This document shows, one piece after another, positions 8,428 through 16,755 of a stretch of 45,230 nucleotides of DNA. The notes under the pieces were generated by a model. The model was not told the origin of the DNA. It ran no database searches and saw only the letters and a list, made by a program, of their open reading frames with translations. The stretch spans positions 1 to 45,230 of the forward strand of contig DAHXNG010000060.1 of assembly GCA_027366615.1 (NCBI GenBank), read 5' to 3'. Position 1 is the stretch's first letter, and every line of letters starts with the position of its first letter. The translations under genes and the position numbers were made by a program. The stretch is from Nitrospirota bacterium. Lineage in GTDB: Bacteria > Nitrospirota > Leptospirillia > Leptospirillales > Leptospirillaceae.

Positions 8428-11064
8428 TCAGGCGATCGGCTCTATCGTTACGTCGATGGCCTGCCCGGACTGAGTACCGGATTGCGCATTAAAACTCAGA
8501 TGGCGAGGAAAAAGCACCATAAAGCGCGCATCGGCAAAGTGAAGCGGGTAATGAACCTCTCCATCGGCCAGGCCCGCCACGGGGTCGATCGGCAAAGAGA
8601 TCCGACCGTGGTGTGTCGAGACAAGAACACATGCCCCCTTCTTGAGCTTTCTCTTTCTTGCCCAAGACCGAGGAACCTTCAGGAAACCTTCCCCCTCGAT
8701 AGCCATGAGGTTTGAGTCGAGCAGGGTCCGCGTTCCGGCATGGTTGATCGACTTCGAAAGGGTGAGAACAAATGAGTTCTCGGGCCTTTCCGATGAGCTT
8801 ACAGAGGCCGGCGAAACAGTCGCAGGAAGGTCCGCTTTCACAAAGCTCGCTACGCGGGCAAGAACCGATTCTCGCTGGGCCTTGTGCGGCGGCTGTGTGC
8901 GGGGAACCGAAAGCAGGATTTCACCGGTCCCCCCCTGGAAGTATGGGGCATTTCGCGTCGAAGGACGAAGATCAGGAAAAATTCTGAAAACTTCAGAGGA
9001 AAGGGAAGCAAGATCGTCAAAGGGGAGGGCGCGCCCCATGTGACGGGCAAGGCGGAGCATGATCTCCGACTCGGAAAGGGCCAGGCCCCAAGGGGCCATC
9101 GCCGGAGCCAGGGGCTGAACGAAGCCTTCAGCGCTCACCACATGCCCCGTTCGCTCAAAGGGACTCGCCGCGGGAAGAAGGTAATGTGCCATGTCTGCCA
9201 GGGGCCCCTGATACATATCGACCACAACGAGGAGTTCTAGCTTCGAAAGCGTCTTTCTGATCTGGGCAGCATCGGGAAGGAAGGTTAGCGGATCTACTCC
9301 AAAAGAGACAAGTGCCCGGATCTCGCCGGCCTCAATCCCCGCCAGGATCTCGCGAAGTCCTCCACCGCCAGAGGGGAGTTTTGTCTGCCAGTGGGTCTCC
9401 CAGACGGACCGCTGCTCGGCATTTGCTGCATCGAGCAGTCCCGGGAGCCATTCGGCAGTCGCTCCCATCATCAGCACTCCCAGATCATTGCCCGACTCGG
9501 GAAGAACAAAGAGTCCGCTCCCTTCGGAGGCAAACATGTTACGTTCGGCCATGAGGCGTATAAGCTGCATGGAAGCCCCAAAACCCTGGTCGGAGCGGTG
9601 GAACCTGCGCCCGGTAATAAAGACAGTTCTTTTTGATGCACGAAGGTCAGAGAGCAGACGATCAACGGCCTCGGGCGATGCCCCCAGCCCCTGAAACCGC
9701 TGACGGCCCTCAGGAGAGAGCGATGTGGTCCCTGATGAAAGGGCCTCCCTGAGCATCGTCAGAAAACTTTCCTCCGATCCGGGAAGGAGACGGATCACCT
9801 CGCGGGCCCGAGTTGAGATGCTGACGTCATGGCCATGAATGAGGTAAAGGGCGGCCTTGTTCTTTCTCACCGCCTTTTTGATGGCAAGGCCGGTGATGTT
9901 CGACTCGGCGGCGGGATCGGCTCCGAGTACAACGATCATGTCGGCCGCAATGATATCTTCATGGTCAACAAGCGGACGCAGTGATCCGGTTGCGGAAACG
10001 AGGGGAATGGCCATATTCATGAGCCCCTGCCGCGCATCGGAATCAATGAAGTTCGATTTCAGGGTCTGACGCATGAGTCGCTGAAAAAGGAAGGCATCCT
10101 CTATCGGCAATTGAGAAGAGATCAGTCCGGCGACCCGGCCCTCGCCAGAAGATGAGATGGAGGCAAGCTGTGCGGCAACCTTCGGCAGAATCTCCTCCCA
10201 GTTCCCGGGGACAAGCCGCTGGGCCCGCTTGAAATGGGGCGACTCAAGACGGGACTTGTTCTGGACGGCATTGTATCCGAAGCGACCTACCACGCAGATT
10301 GAGCCCTCGTTAGGCCCAAGTCCTTCACGCGCGGAGATTCGCACGATCGCCTCACTCTCGGTGTCAACGATCATCCGGCAACCGGACCCGCAAGAAGTGC
10401 AGGTCGTCTCGGTCTTCTCCATCTGCCAGGGGCGGAACTGGTAACGGACAAATCGATCCGTAATAGCTCCCGTCGGACAGACCTCAAGGCAGTCTCCGCA
10501 AAACTCGCAGTCAAGCTTCTTTCCGAGAGGGGGACCGATCACTGTATCAAAGCCACGATTAATAAAGCCGATGGCATGAACATCCTGAATTTCATCGCAA
10601 ACGCGCACGCACTTGCCGCAGAGAATGCACCGGTTCGAGTTGAAGACCAGAACCTCGCTCTTCATATCCTCCAATTCGTCATTCCGGTGGCTTTCGAATC
10701 GGGAGTCGGCACCTCCGTAAGAAAATGACATATTCTGAAGAGGACACTCCCCGCCACAGTCGCAGATTGGACAGTCGAGGGGGTGATGGAGCAGAAGAAG
10801 CTCGAGGTTTGTCTTCCTGGCCTCATGGACCTTGGGAGACTCTGTCAGGACCTTCATCCCTTCGACAACCTGGGTGATGCACCCCATGACCGTCCGTTTT
10901 GAGTCCTCAAGCTCCACCGCGCAGATACGGCATGAGCCGGCCGGATCCATCCGGGGATTGTAGCAGAATGTCGGAATCGGAATACCGGCGGCGGCGGCAG
11001 CATGAAGAATCGTCGTCCCGGCCGAAACCTCGACCTCTTTCCCGTTAACTGTCAACTTCACCAT
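8428..11064 (-). CDS. nuoG: NADH-quinone oxidoreductase subunit G (molybdopterin-fold, N7-type cluster motif retained)
   Basis: N-terminal 2Fe-2S, HHPLDCPICDCGGECPLQ, two 4Fe-4S motifs, CTSCGSGC-x27-C, long C-terminal region. Start placed at MVKLTVNGKEV. Confidence 0.95.
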   Translation of the reverse strand: MVKLTVNGKEVEVSAGTTILHAAAAAGIPIPTFCYNPRMDPAGSCRICAVELEDSKRTVMGCITQVVEGMKVLTESPKVHEARKTNLELLLLHHPLDCPICDCGGECPLQNMSFSYGGADSRFESHRNDELEDMKSEVLVFNSNRCILCGKCVRVCDEIQDVHAIGFINRGFDTVIGPPLGKKLDCEFCGDCLEVCPTGAITDRFVRYQFRPWQMEKTETTCTSCGSGCRMIVDTESEAIVRISAREGLGPNEGSICVVGRFGYNAVQNKSRLESPHFKRAQRLVPGNWEEILPKVAAQLASISSSGEGRVAGLISSQLPIEDAFLFQRLMRQTLKSNFIDSDARQGLMNMAIPLVSATGSLRPLVDHEDIIAADMIVVLGADPAAESNITGLAIKKAVRKNKAALYLIHGHDVSISTRAREVIRLLPGSEESFLTMLREALSSGTTSLSPEGRQRFQGLGASPEAVDRLLSDLRASKRTVFITGRRFHRSDQGFGASMQLIRLMAERNMFASEGSGLFVLPESGNDLGVLMMGATAEWLPGLLDAANAEQRSVWETHWQTKLPSGGGGLREILAGIEAGEIRALVSFGVDPLTFLPDAAQIRKTLSKLELLVVVDMYQGPLADMAHYLLPAASPFERTGHVVSAEGFVQPLAPAMAPWGLALSESEIMLRLARHMGRALPFDDLASLSSEVFRIFPDLRPSTRNAPYFQGGTGEILLSVPRTQPPHKAQRESVLARVASFVKADLPATVSPASVSSSERPENSFVLTLSKSINHAGTRTLLDSNLMAIEGEGFLKVPRSWARKRKLKKGACVLVSTHHGRISLPIDPVAGLADGEVHYPLHFADARFMVLFPRHLSFNAQSGTQSGQAIDVTIEPIA

Positions 11065-11081
11065 GGAGGAGACCTCACCCA

Positions 11082-12935
11082 CTAAATGATCGCCCTGAAT
11101 TTGCAGGCATCAACACACGCCTTGCAGCGGATACAGGTTTCAAGATTGATATGGGCCACCTCGCCCTTGTCCCAGGTCACAGAGCCTGTCGGACAAACAG
11201 GCTCACAGAGGCCGCACGTCGTACAGTCCTCCTCGATGACCACATACTTGATCAGGTTGGCGCAGACCGTTCCCGGACAATGCTTGTCCCGAATATGCGC
11301 CTCGAACTCCTCCCGAAAATAGCGGATGGTGGAGAGTACGGGGTTGGGGGCCGCCGCTCCGAGTCCGCAAAGCGAGTTCGATTTCACATACATGGAGAGG
11401 CGAATCAGTTCGTCGAGATCCCCTTCCTGACCCTTACCTTCAGTAATCCGGGTCAGGATCTCTAGCATGATCTTCGAACCGACCCGACAGGGTGTGCACT
11501 CGCCACAGGACTCATCCTGCGTAAACTTGAGAAAAAATTTCGCCGTATCGACGATACAGGAGGCCTCGTCCATGATGACGATCCCGCCCGAACCCATGAT
11601 TGCCCCGGCAGCAATGACATTCTCGAAGTCGACGGGAGTGTCGAGACCGGTCACCGGAATACAACCACCGGACGGTCCTCCGAGCTGAGCCGCCTTGAAG
11701 GGGATCTTCTTTTCGAGCATCCCGCCGCCAATATCAAAGACGATAGAGCGAAGCGGGGTCCCTGCAGGAACTTCGATCAGTCCGGAGTTCTTGATGGAGC
11801 CTGTGAGCGCAAAAGTTTTGGTTCCCTTTGTCTTTTCCGACCCGTAGGAGGCGTACCAGTCTCCGCCACTAAGGATAATATGCCCTACATTGCCAAGCGT
11901 CTCGACATTATTGATAACCGTCGGCTTTCCCCAGACCCCTTTCTGGGCCGGGAAGGGCGGCTTTGGCCACGGCATCCCGCGCTCGCCCATGAGAGAAGCC
12001 AGAAGTGCGGTTTCTTCGCCGCAGACGTAGGCTCCGGCACCTTCCTTAATGGTGATATCGAAGCTGAAATCCGTCCCAAGAATATTGTCGCCGAGAAAAT
12101 TTCTCTCTCTGGCATCATCGATCGCCTTCCGGAGACGCTTGATCGCAAGCGGATACTCCGCCCGGCAATAAATATAACCCTTCTTGGCGTTTCCGATAGC
12201 ATAGGCCGCGGCCAGCATGCCCTCAAGAACGCTGTGGGGATCACCTTCAAGGATCGAACGGTCCATGAAAGCCCCGGGATCGCCCTCGTCGGCATTGCAG
12301 ACGACGTACTTTTCCTCACCGGGCGACTGTCGGGTGAGCTTCCACTTGAGTCCGGTGTAGAACCCGCCTCCTCCGCGACCGCGAAGACCGGACTTTGTCA
12401 TCTCGTCAATAACAATCTCCGGCGTCATCTCGGTCAACATCTTCCGAAGGGCCTTGTAGCCGTTGGTGGCGATGTAGTCGTCGATGCTCGAAGGGTCGAT
12501 CAGTCCACACCGGCTCGAGACGATCTTGACCTGTCCCTTGAAAAATCCGGTCTCTGCCATCAGGGGAAGTCCTTCATAGGCAGTGTGGCCAGCAATGGGA
12601 ATCTGGCAGACCGCATACTTCTTGGCAAACTCTCCCTTGACAAAGTGCGCATCAAAGATCTGCGGGATGATCAACGCCTTCACGTTCCGGTAAGAAACCC
12701 GGTACTTTCCCGGCATAGTGATGTCCACGAGGGGTTCGTTGTGGCACATACCGATACATCCCGTGGGAACGATCCGAGCGTCAATTCCCCGCTTTTCGAG
12801 TTCCTTTACAACAAGCTCCTCAATGGAGCGTGCTCCGGCCGCCAGACCACAGGTGGCCATTCCGATATGGATTGTGGGAATGGCCACATCGTGGAAAAGG
12901 CCTGCCGCCATTTCCTCAACTGTTTGAGTCGCCAT
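11082..12935 (-). CDS. nuoF: NADH-quinone oxidoreductase subunit F with N-terminal Trx-like 2Fe-2S and C-terminal 2x[4Fe-4S] domains
   Basis: GLRGRGGGGFYTGLKW, CNADEGDPGAFMDR, ESCGECTPCRVG core; N-terminal TCGLAAGA...GCIGMC; C-terminal CTTCGLCEPVCP and CIRCKACVDAC. ATG at 12935 has SD GGAGGAG. Confidence 0.94.
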   Translation of the reverse strand: MATQTVEEMAAGLFHDVAIPTIHIGMATCGLAAGARSIEELVVKELEKRGIDARIVPTGCIGMCHNEPLVDITMPGKYRVSYRNVKALIIPQIFDAHFVKGEFAKKYAVCQIPIAGHTAYEGLPLMAETGFFKGQVKIVSSRCGLIDPSSIDDYIATNGYKALRKMLTEMTPEIVIDEMTKSGLRGRGGGGFYTGLKWKLTRQSPGEEKYVVCNADEGDPGAFMDRSILEGDPHSVLEGMLAAAYAIGNAKKGYIYCRAEYPLAIKRLRKAIDDARERNFLGDNILGTDFSFDITIKEGAGAYVCGEETALLASLMGERGMPWPKPPFPAQKGVWGKPTVINNVETLGNVGHIILSGGDWYASYGSEKTKGTKTFALTGSIKNSGLIEVPAGTPLRSIVFDIGGGMLEKKIPFKAAQLGGPSGGCIPVTGLDTPVDFENVIAAGAIMGSGGIVIMDEASCIVDTAKFFLKFTQDESCGECTPCRVGSKIMLEILTRITEGKGQEGDLDELIRLSMYVKSNSLCGLGAAAPNPVLSTIRYFREEFEAHIRDKHCPGTVCANLIKYVVIEEDCTTCGLCEPVCPTGSVTWDKGEVAHINLETCIRCKACVDACKFRAII

Positions 12936-13037
12936 CAGAAACACTCCTCCGACCGGGGGAAGAGAAAATGATCCCGCCGATCCTCGCTATTAGGAAAAAA
13001 CTGAACTTTCATATCATTCTTGATTCAATAGGCTCTC

Positions 13038-13072
13038 ATTGTTGCGGGGGTGATGATTCGCCCCCCATTCAA
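13038..13072 (-). other. Intergenic hairpin nuoE/nuoF
   Basis: ATTG-ttgc-GGGGG ... CCCCC-c/att-CAAT inverted repeat in the 176-bp gap between the nuoE stop and the nuoF ATG. Confidence 0.5.
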
Positions 13073-13111
13073 TCACCGGCCACTCTCCAAAAAGAAAGCA
13101 ACCGGGGTTTG

Positions 13112-13642
13112 TCAGGAGGCCGGTGTGGCCTCCGAGACAGGCTCTGCAGAAGACTCGTCCTTGATCTGGCGAAGAATCTCGACCATCTTGTCGCCGGAAA
13201 GCTTTCCGTAGGTATTTCCATTGACCATGGCCATTGGTGCCAGTGCGCAGGAGCCGAGGCAGGAGACGGGTTCGAGGGTAAAAAGCATATCCTCGGTATT
13301 CTCCCCCTCTTCGACATTGAGATTTTCCTTGATCTTGTCGACAAGAAGTCCCGCCCCTCTTACGTGGCAGGCCGTCCCGACACAAACCTTGAGAATGAAC
13401 TTTCCCCGGGGTTCACGATAGAACTGGGAGTAGAAGGTCAACACCCCAAACATCTTGCTGTGGGGAATTCCCAGGTCATCTCCTACCCGCTCAAGAATCT
13501 CGGCGGGCACATACCCGTATTTTTCCTGAATTGTCTGAAGAATCTGGACAACCGCACCTTCACGGTTACCGAACTCCTCGCAGATATGATCAATCTCTTC
13601 ATCGGTGATCTGAACTATCGCGGCGCTATCAGAGTGTGCCAT
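13112..13642 (-). CDS. nuoE: NADH-quinone oxidoreductase subunit E
   Basis: 'EEFGNREGAVVQILQTIQEKYGYVPAEILERV', 'VCVGTACHVRGA', 'CLGSCALAPM'. Confidence 0.95.
   Translation of the reverse strand: MAHSDSAAIVQITDEEIDHICEEFGNREGAVVQILQTIQEKYGYVPAEILERVGDDLGIPHSKMFGVLTFYSQFYREPRGKFILKVCVGTACHVRGAGLLVDKIKENLNVEEGENTEDMLFTLEPVSCLGSCALAPMAMVNGNTYGKLSGDKMVEILRQIKDESSAEPVSEATPAS
13115..13133 (-). other. Hairpin at the 3' end of nuoE (GGAGGCC-GGTGT-GGCCTCC)
   Basis: Perfect 7-bp inverted repeat spanning the last nuoE codons. Confidence 0.6.
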
Positions 13643-13714
13643 CCTGCTATCTCCGAGAAAATTTGCTTCCGGTTAACAAGGTACTCCATCCTGCACCCGG
13701 GAAGTAAGAAGACC

Positions 13715-13733
13715 CTCCCGGCGCCAGCCGGAG
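13715..13733 (-). other. Intergenic hairpin nuoD/nuoE (CTCCCGGC-GCCA-GCCGGAG)
   Basis: 7-bp inverted repeat with one bulged base. Confidence 0.55.
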
Positions 13734-13742
13734 CACACGCAT

Positions 13743-13763
13743 GCTGCAGGTCATTCCTGCAGC
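13743..13763 (-). other. Intergenic hairpin nuoD/nuoE (GCTGCAGG-TCATT-CCTGCAGC)
   Basis: Perfect 8-bp inverted repeat, 5-nt loop, in the 140-bp nuoD-nuoE gap. Confidence 0.7.
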
Positions 13764-13782
13764 CTATCCGGGAGATGCGTCC

Positions 13783-15096
13783 TTAGCGGTCGCACTCACC
13801 CATGACGATGTCATAGGTCCCGAAGATGGTAACGATATCGGCGATCATGTAGCCTCTAGACATATGATCAAAGGCCCCCATGCTGATAAACGACGGGGCC
13901 CTTATCTTCATGCGGTAAGGTTTCCCAGATCCATCGCTTACGATATAGAACCCCAGCTCTCCCTTGGGGGTCTCCGTCCCGCAGTATGTATCGCCTGGCG
14001 GTGTTCGGAAGCCTTCCACGACGAGAAGAAAATGGTGAATGAGGGTCTCCATATTATGCATGACCCTTCCCTTTGGAGGGAAGGAGACCTTGTGGTCTTC
14101 CGTCATGAAGGGACCCTCGGGCAACTTGTCGAGACACTGCCGGATCATGGAGGCGCTCTGACGCATTTCCTCGACTCGTATCCAGTAGCGATCGTAAATG
14201 TCGCCATTTTGGCCTACCGGGACGTCCCATTCGATCTGGTCGTAGGCGGCATAGGGTTCGTACTTGCGGAGATCGTAGTCGACGCCAGAACCCCGGAGTG
14301 TTGGGCCCGAAAGGCCAAAGTTGACAGCATCCTCCCCGGTAATGACCGCGATGTGCTTGGTCCGGGCAAGCCAGATCCGGTTCGTCTCCAGAAGGGTATT
14401 GTACTCCTTGATATGAGGCTCGAAGGTGTCAACAAAGTGATAGAGGGCATCGATGACTTCGCGGGTGAGATCGCTTTCCACCCCTCCCACGCGATAGTAG
14501 TTTGTCGTCAGGCGCGCCCCGCAAATCTTCTCAAAAAGGTCGAGAAGGACCTCCCGCTCGCGGAAGGTATAGAAGAAGACGCTCATGGCTCCAATGTCGA
14601 GTGCCTGGGTCCCGAGCCAGAAGAGGTGGTTCACGATTCGCTGCATCTCCGCGACAATAGTCCGGATATACTCGGCCCTCTCGGGGACCTTAAGCTGAAG
14701 CAGCTTCTCAACCGCCCTGACAAAGGCATAGTTGTTTGCCATGGCAGAGACATAGTCAAGTCGGTCGGTCAGCGGAATAATCTGGTTGTAGGTCCTGTAC
14801 TCCGCGATCTTTTCCGTTCCCCGATGAAGATATCCGAGGTCTGGAACGGCCTTCTTGATACGCTCTCCGTCAAGATCGAGCAGGACGCGCAACACTCCAT
14901 GGGTACTGGGATGCTGTGGGCCCATGTTGAGGAGAAACTGCTCCGTTTTGATCGAAGAATCAAGTCCGTTCAAAACCGCCTGCCGAAGGGTCGATAGCGT
15001 TATTTCGCGGCGAACGGTCGCAGTTCCGGAAGCCTCGGCTTCGATCTTTTCCTTTTCGAGTGACTCCAAGAGAAACCCCTTTCCCTGCCTATCCAC
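13783..15096 (-). CDS. nuoD: NADH-quinone oxidoreductase subunit D
   Basis: 'LNMGPQHPSTHGVLRVLLDLDGE', C-terminal 'FGTYDIVMGECDR'. Confidence 0.97.
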   Translation of the reverse strand: MDRQGKGFLLESLEKEKIEAEASGTATVRREITLSTLRQAVLNGLDSSIKTEQFLLNMGPQHPSTHGVLRVLLDLDGERIKKAVPDLGYLHRGTEKIAEYRTYNQIIPLTDRLDYVSAMANNYAFVRAVEKLLQLKVPERAEYIRTIVAEMQRIVNHLFWLGTQALDIGAMSVFFYTFREREVLLDLFEKICGARLTTNYYRVGGVESDLTREVIDALYHFVDTFEPHIKEYNTLLETNRIWLARTKHIAVITGEDAVNFGLSGPTLRGSGVDYDLRKYEPYAAYDQIEWDVPVGQNGDIYDRYWIRVEEMRQSASMIRQCLDKLPEGPFMTEDHKVSFPPKGRVMHNMETLIHHFLLVVEGFRTPPGDTYCGTETPKGELGFYIVSDGSGKPYRMKIRAPSFISMGAFDHMSRGYMIADIVTIFGTYDIVMGECDR

Positions 15097-15167
15097 AGAC
15101 GATCACAGAAGCCATGTTCCGACGGGCCAAACTTTCCGGCCGGGTCCCGATCTATTCACCCTCGGCC

Positions 15168-15695
15168 CTAATGGGCCTCTTTGGGAAGGGGAGGAAGATT
15201 CTCATGATATTTCGGGACGAAGGAAAACTCATCTCGCCACCCCTTGCCAACAAGAGGAAAGTCCTTCCGAAGGGGGTATCCCTCGTCATAGTCATCGGGC
15301 ATCAAAATCCGCCGCAGGTCCGGATGTCCCCGGAACTGGATCCCCATCATGTCATAAACCTCCCGCTCCATGAACTCGGCACCTTTCCATATGGAGACAA
15401 TTGAGTCTACCACGGGATGGCTTTCCGGGATCCGGATCTTCACCATGATACGGTGACGGCGGGAAAGCGAGTAAAAAATATAGACCACCTCGAATCGGTC
15501 AGTGTCCATGGGGTAATCAACCGAGGTCACGTCGACAATATAGTCGTAGCGAAACTCCGGATCATCATGAAGGGCCTGAAAGACCTCCAGCGCCCCATTC
15601 TCGCGAAGGTAGACGGTCAGGTCGCCGAGCGCTTCTCTAGACCCTGTAACGACCTCCGGGAATCTCCTGTGAAGGGATTCGGCTACGGGATGCAT
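15168..15695 (-). CDS. nuoC: NADH-quinone oxidoreductase subunit C
   Basis: 'EREVYDMMGIQFRGHPDLRRILMPDDYDEGYPLRKDFPL'. Confidence 0.97.
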   Translation of the reverse strand: MHPVAESLHRRFPEVVTGSREALGDLTVYLRENGALEVFQALHDDPEFRYDYIVDVTSVDYPMDTDRFEVVYIFYSLSRRHRIMVKIRIPESHPVVDSIVSIWKGAEFMEREVYDMMGIQFRGHPDLRRILMPDDYDEGYPLRKDFPLVGKGWRDEFSFVPKYHENLPPLPKEAH

Positions 15696-15714
15696 CCTTA
15701 GTTGTCTCCTCGCA

Positions 15715-16212
15715 CTAGTTCCGGAAAACCGGCTTATCCTGCATGATCTTCTCCTGGAGCTTGATCAGGCCATCGAGAAGAGCTTCGGGCCTGGGGGGGC
15801 ATCCGGGAACATAGACGTCGACGGGGATCAGACGGTCCACCCCTTGAACAACGCTGTAGCTGTCATAAATATTACCACTCGTGGCACAGGAGCCCATTGC
15901 AATGACATACCGGGGCTCTGGCATCTGATCATAGATCTTCCTGACCACAGGCGCCATTTTTCGGGTCAGGGTCCCAGCAACGATCATCAGATCCGACTGG
16001 CGGGGAGAGGCACGAAAAACACCGGCTCCAAAGCGGTCAATATCGAAACGCGAGGCCACGGCACCCATCATCTCAATCGCGCAACAGGCCAAACCAAAGG
16101 TCATCGGCCAGAGGGCAGATTTCCGGGACCAGTTCACGATGTCATTAACGGCATCCTGCAACTTCATGGTCACGACGGAGAGCTCGCCATCCTTGTGGTG
16201 GACTACTCCCAT
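15715..16212 (-). CDS. nuoB: NADH-quinone oxidoreductase subunit B
   Basis: '[16 protein letters not shown]', '[43 protein letters not shown]'. Confidence 0.98.
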   Translation of the reverse strand: MGVVHHKDGELSVVTMKLQDAVNDIVNWSRKSALWPMTFGLACCAIEMMGAVASRFDIDRFGAGVFRASPRQSDLMIVAGTLTRKMAPVVRKIYDQMPEPRYVIAMGSCATSGNIYDSYSVVQGVDRLIPVDVYVPGCPPRPEALLDGLIKLQEKIMQDKPVFRN

Positions 16213-16580
16213 TCAAGAGCCTCCTTCTTCCATGCGTAGACATATCCAACGATCAGGATCACAAGAAATATCAGCATTTCGACGAGACCGAAGAGTCCGA
16301 GACGCCTGAAATCAACGGCCCAGGGATAAAGAAAGACCACCTCCACATCGAAAACAAGGAAGAGCATGGCCACAACATAGTACCTGATCGATATACGTTC
16401 GCGCGCATCGTTGATGGGCGGAACGCCACACTCGTAGGGAGCATCCTTGTCGCGGTAGGGATTGTGAGGACGGATCAGGCGACCGACAAGAAGGGAGACA
16501 GCCCCGAACCCGATCGCAATTAAAAGAAAGATCAGGATCGGAATATAGTGATCGGGATGGGAAAGAGAAAACATGGGCAC
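16203..16580 (-). CDS. nuoA: NADH-quinone oxidoreductase subunit A
   Basis: '[40 protein letters not shown]'; GTG (16580) or ATG (16574) start with upstream GGAGGG. Confidence 0.95.
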   Translation of the reverse strand: MPMFSLSHPDHYIPILIFLLIAIGFGAVSLLVGRLIRPHNPYRDKDAPYECGVPPINDARERISIRYYVVAMLFLVFDVEVVFLYPWAVDFRRLGLFGLVEMLIFLVILIVGYVYAWKKEALEWE

Positions 16581-16653
16581 CCTCCGGCTCCGGAAAACCG
16601 AAGCCTTGACATGTATGGATCTCTCTTAGTTCTTCAGTTCAATTTGTCTTATC

Positions 16654-16682
16654 ATTCTATTTTTGGACCAAGACTTTGTCAA
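16654..16682 (-). promoter_or_regulatory. Sigma70-type promoter for the nuo operon
   Basis: Minus strand TTGACA (16682-16677), 17-nt spacer, TAGAAT (16659-16654), about 70 nt upstream of nuoA. Confidence 0.8.
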
Positions 16683-16755
16683 CTAAAAATCCGCTCCAAT
16701 GCGCCCCACGAAGCCTCATTTCTCCGGGTGCCTCGAATTGTCAGGAATGGGACAT

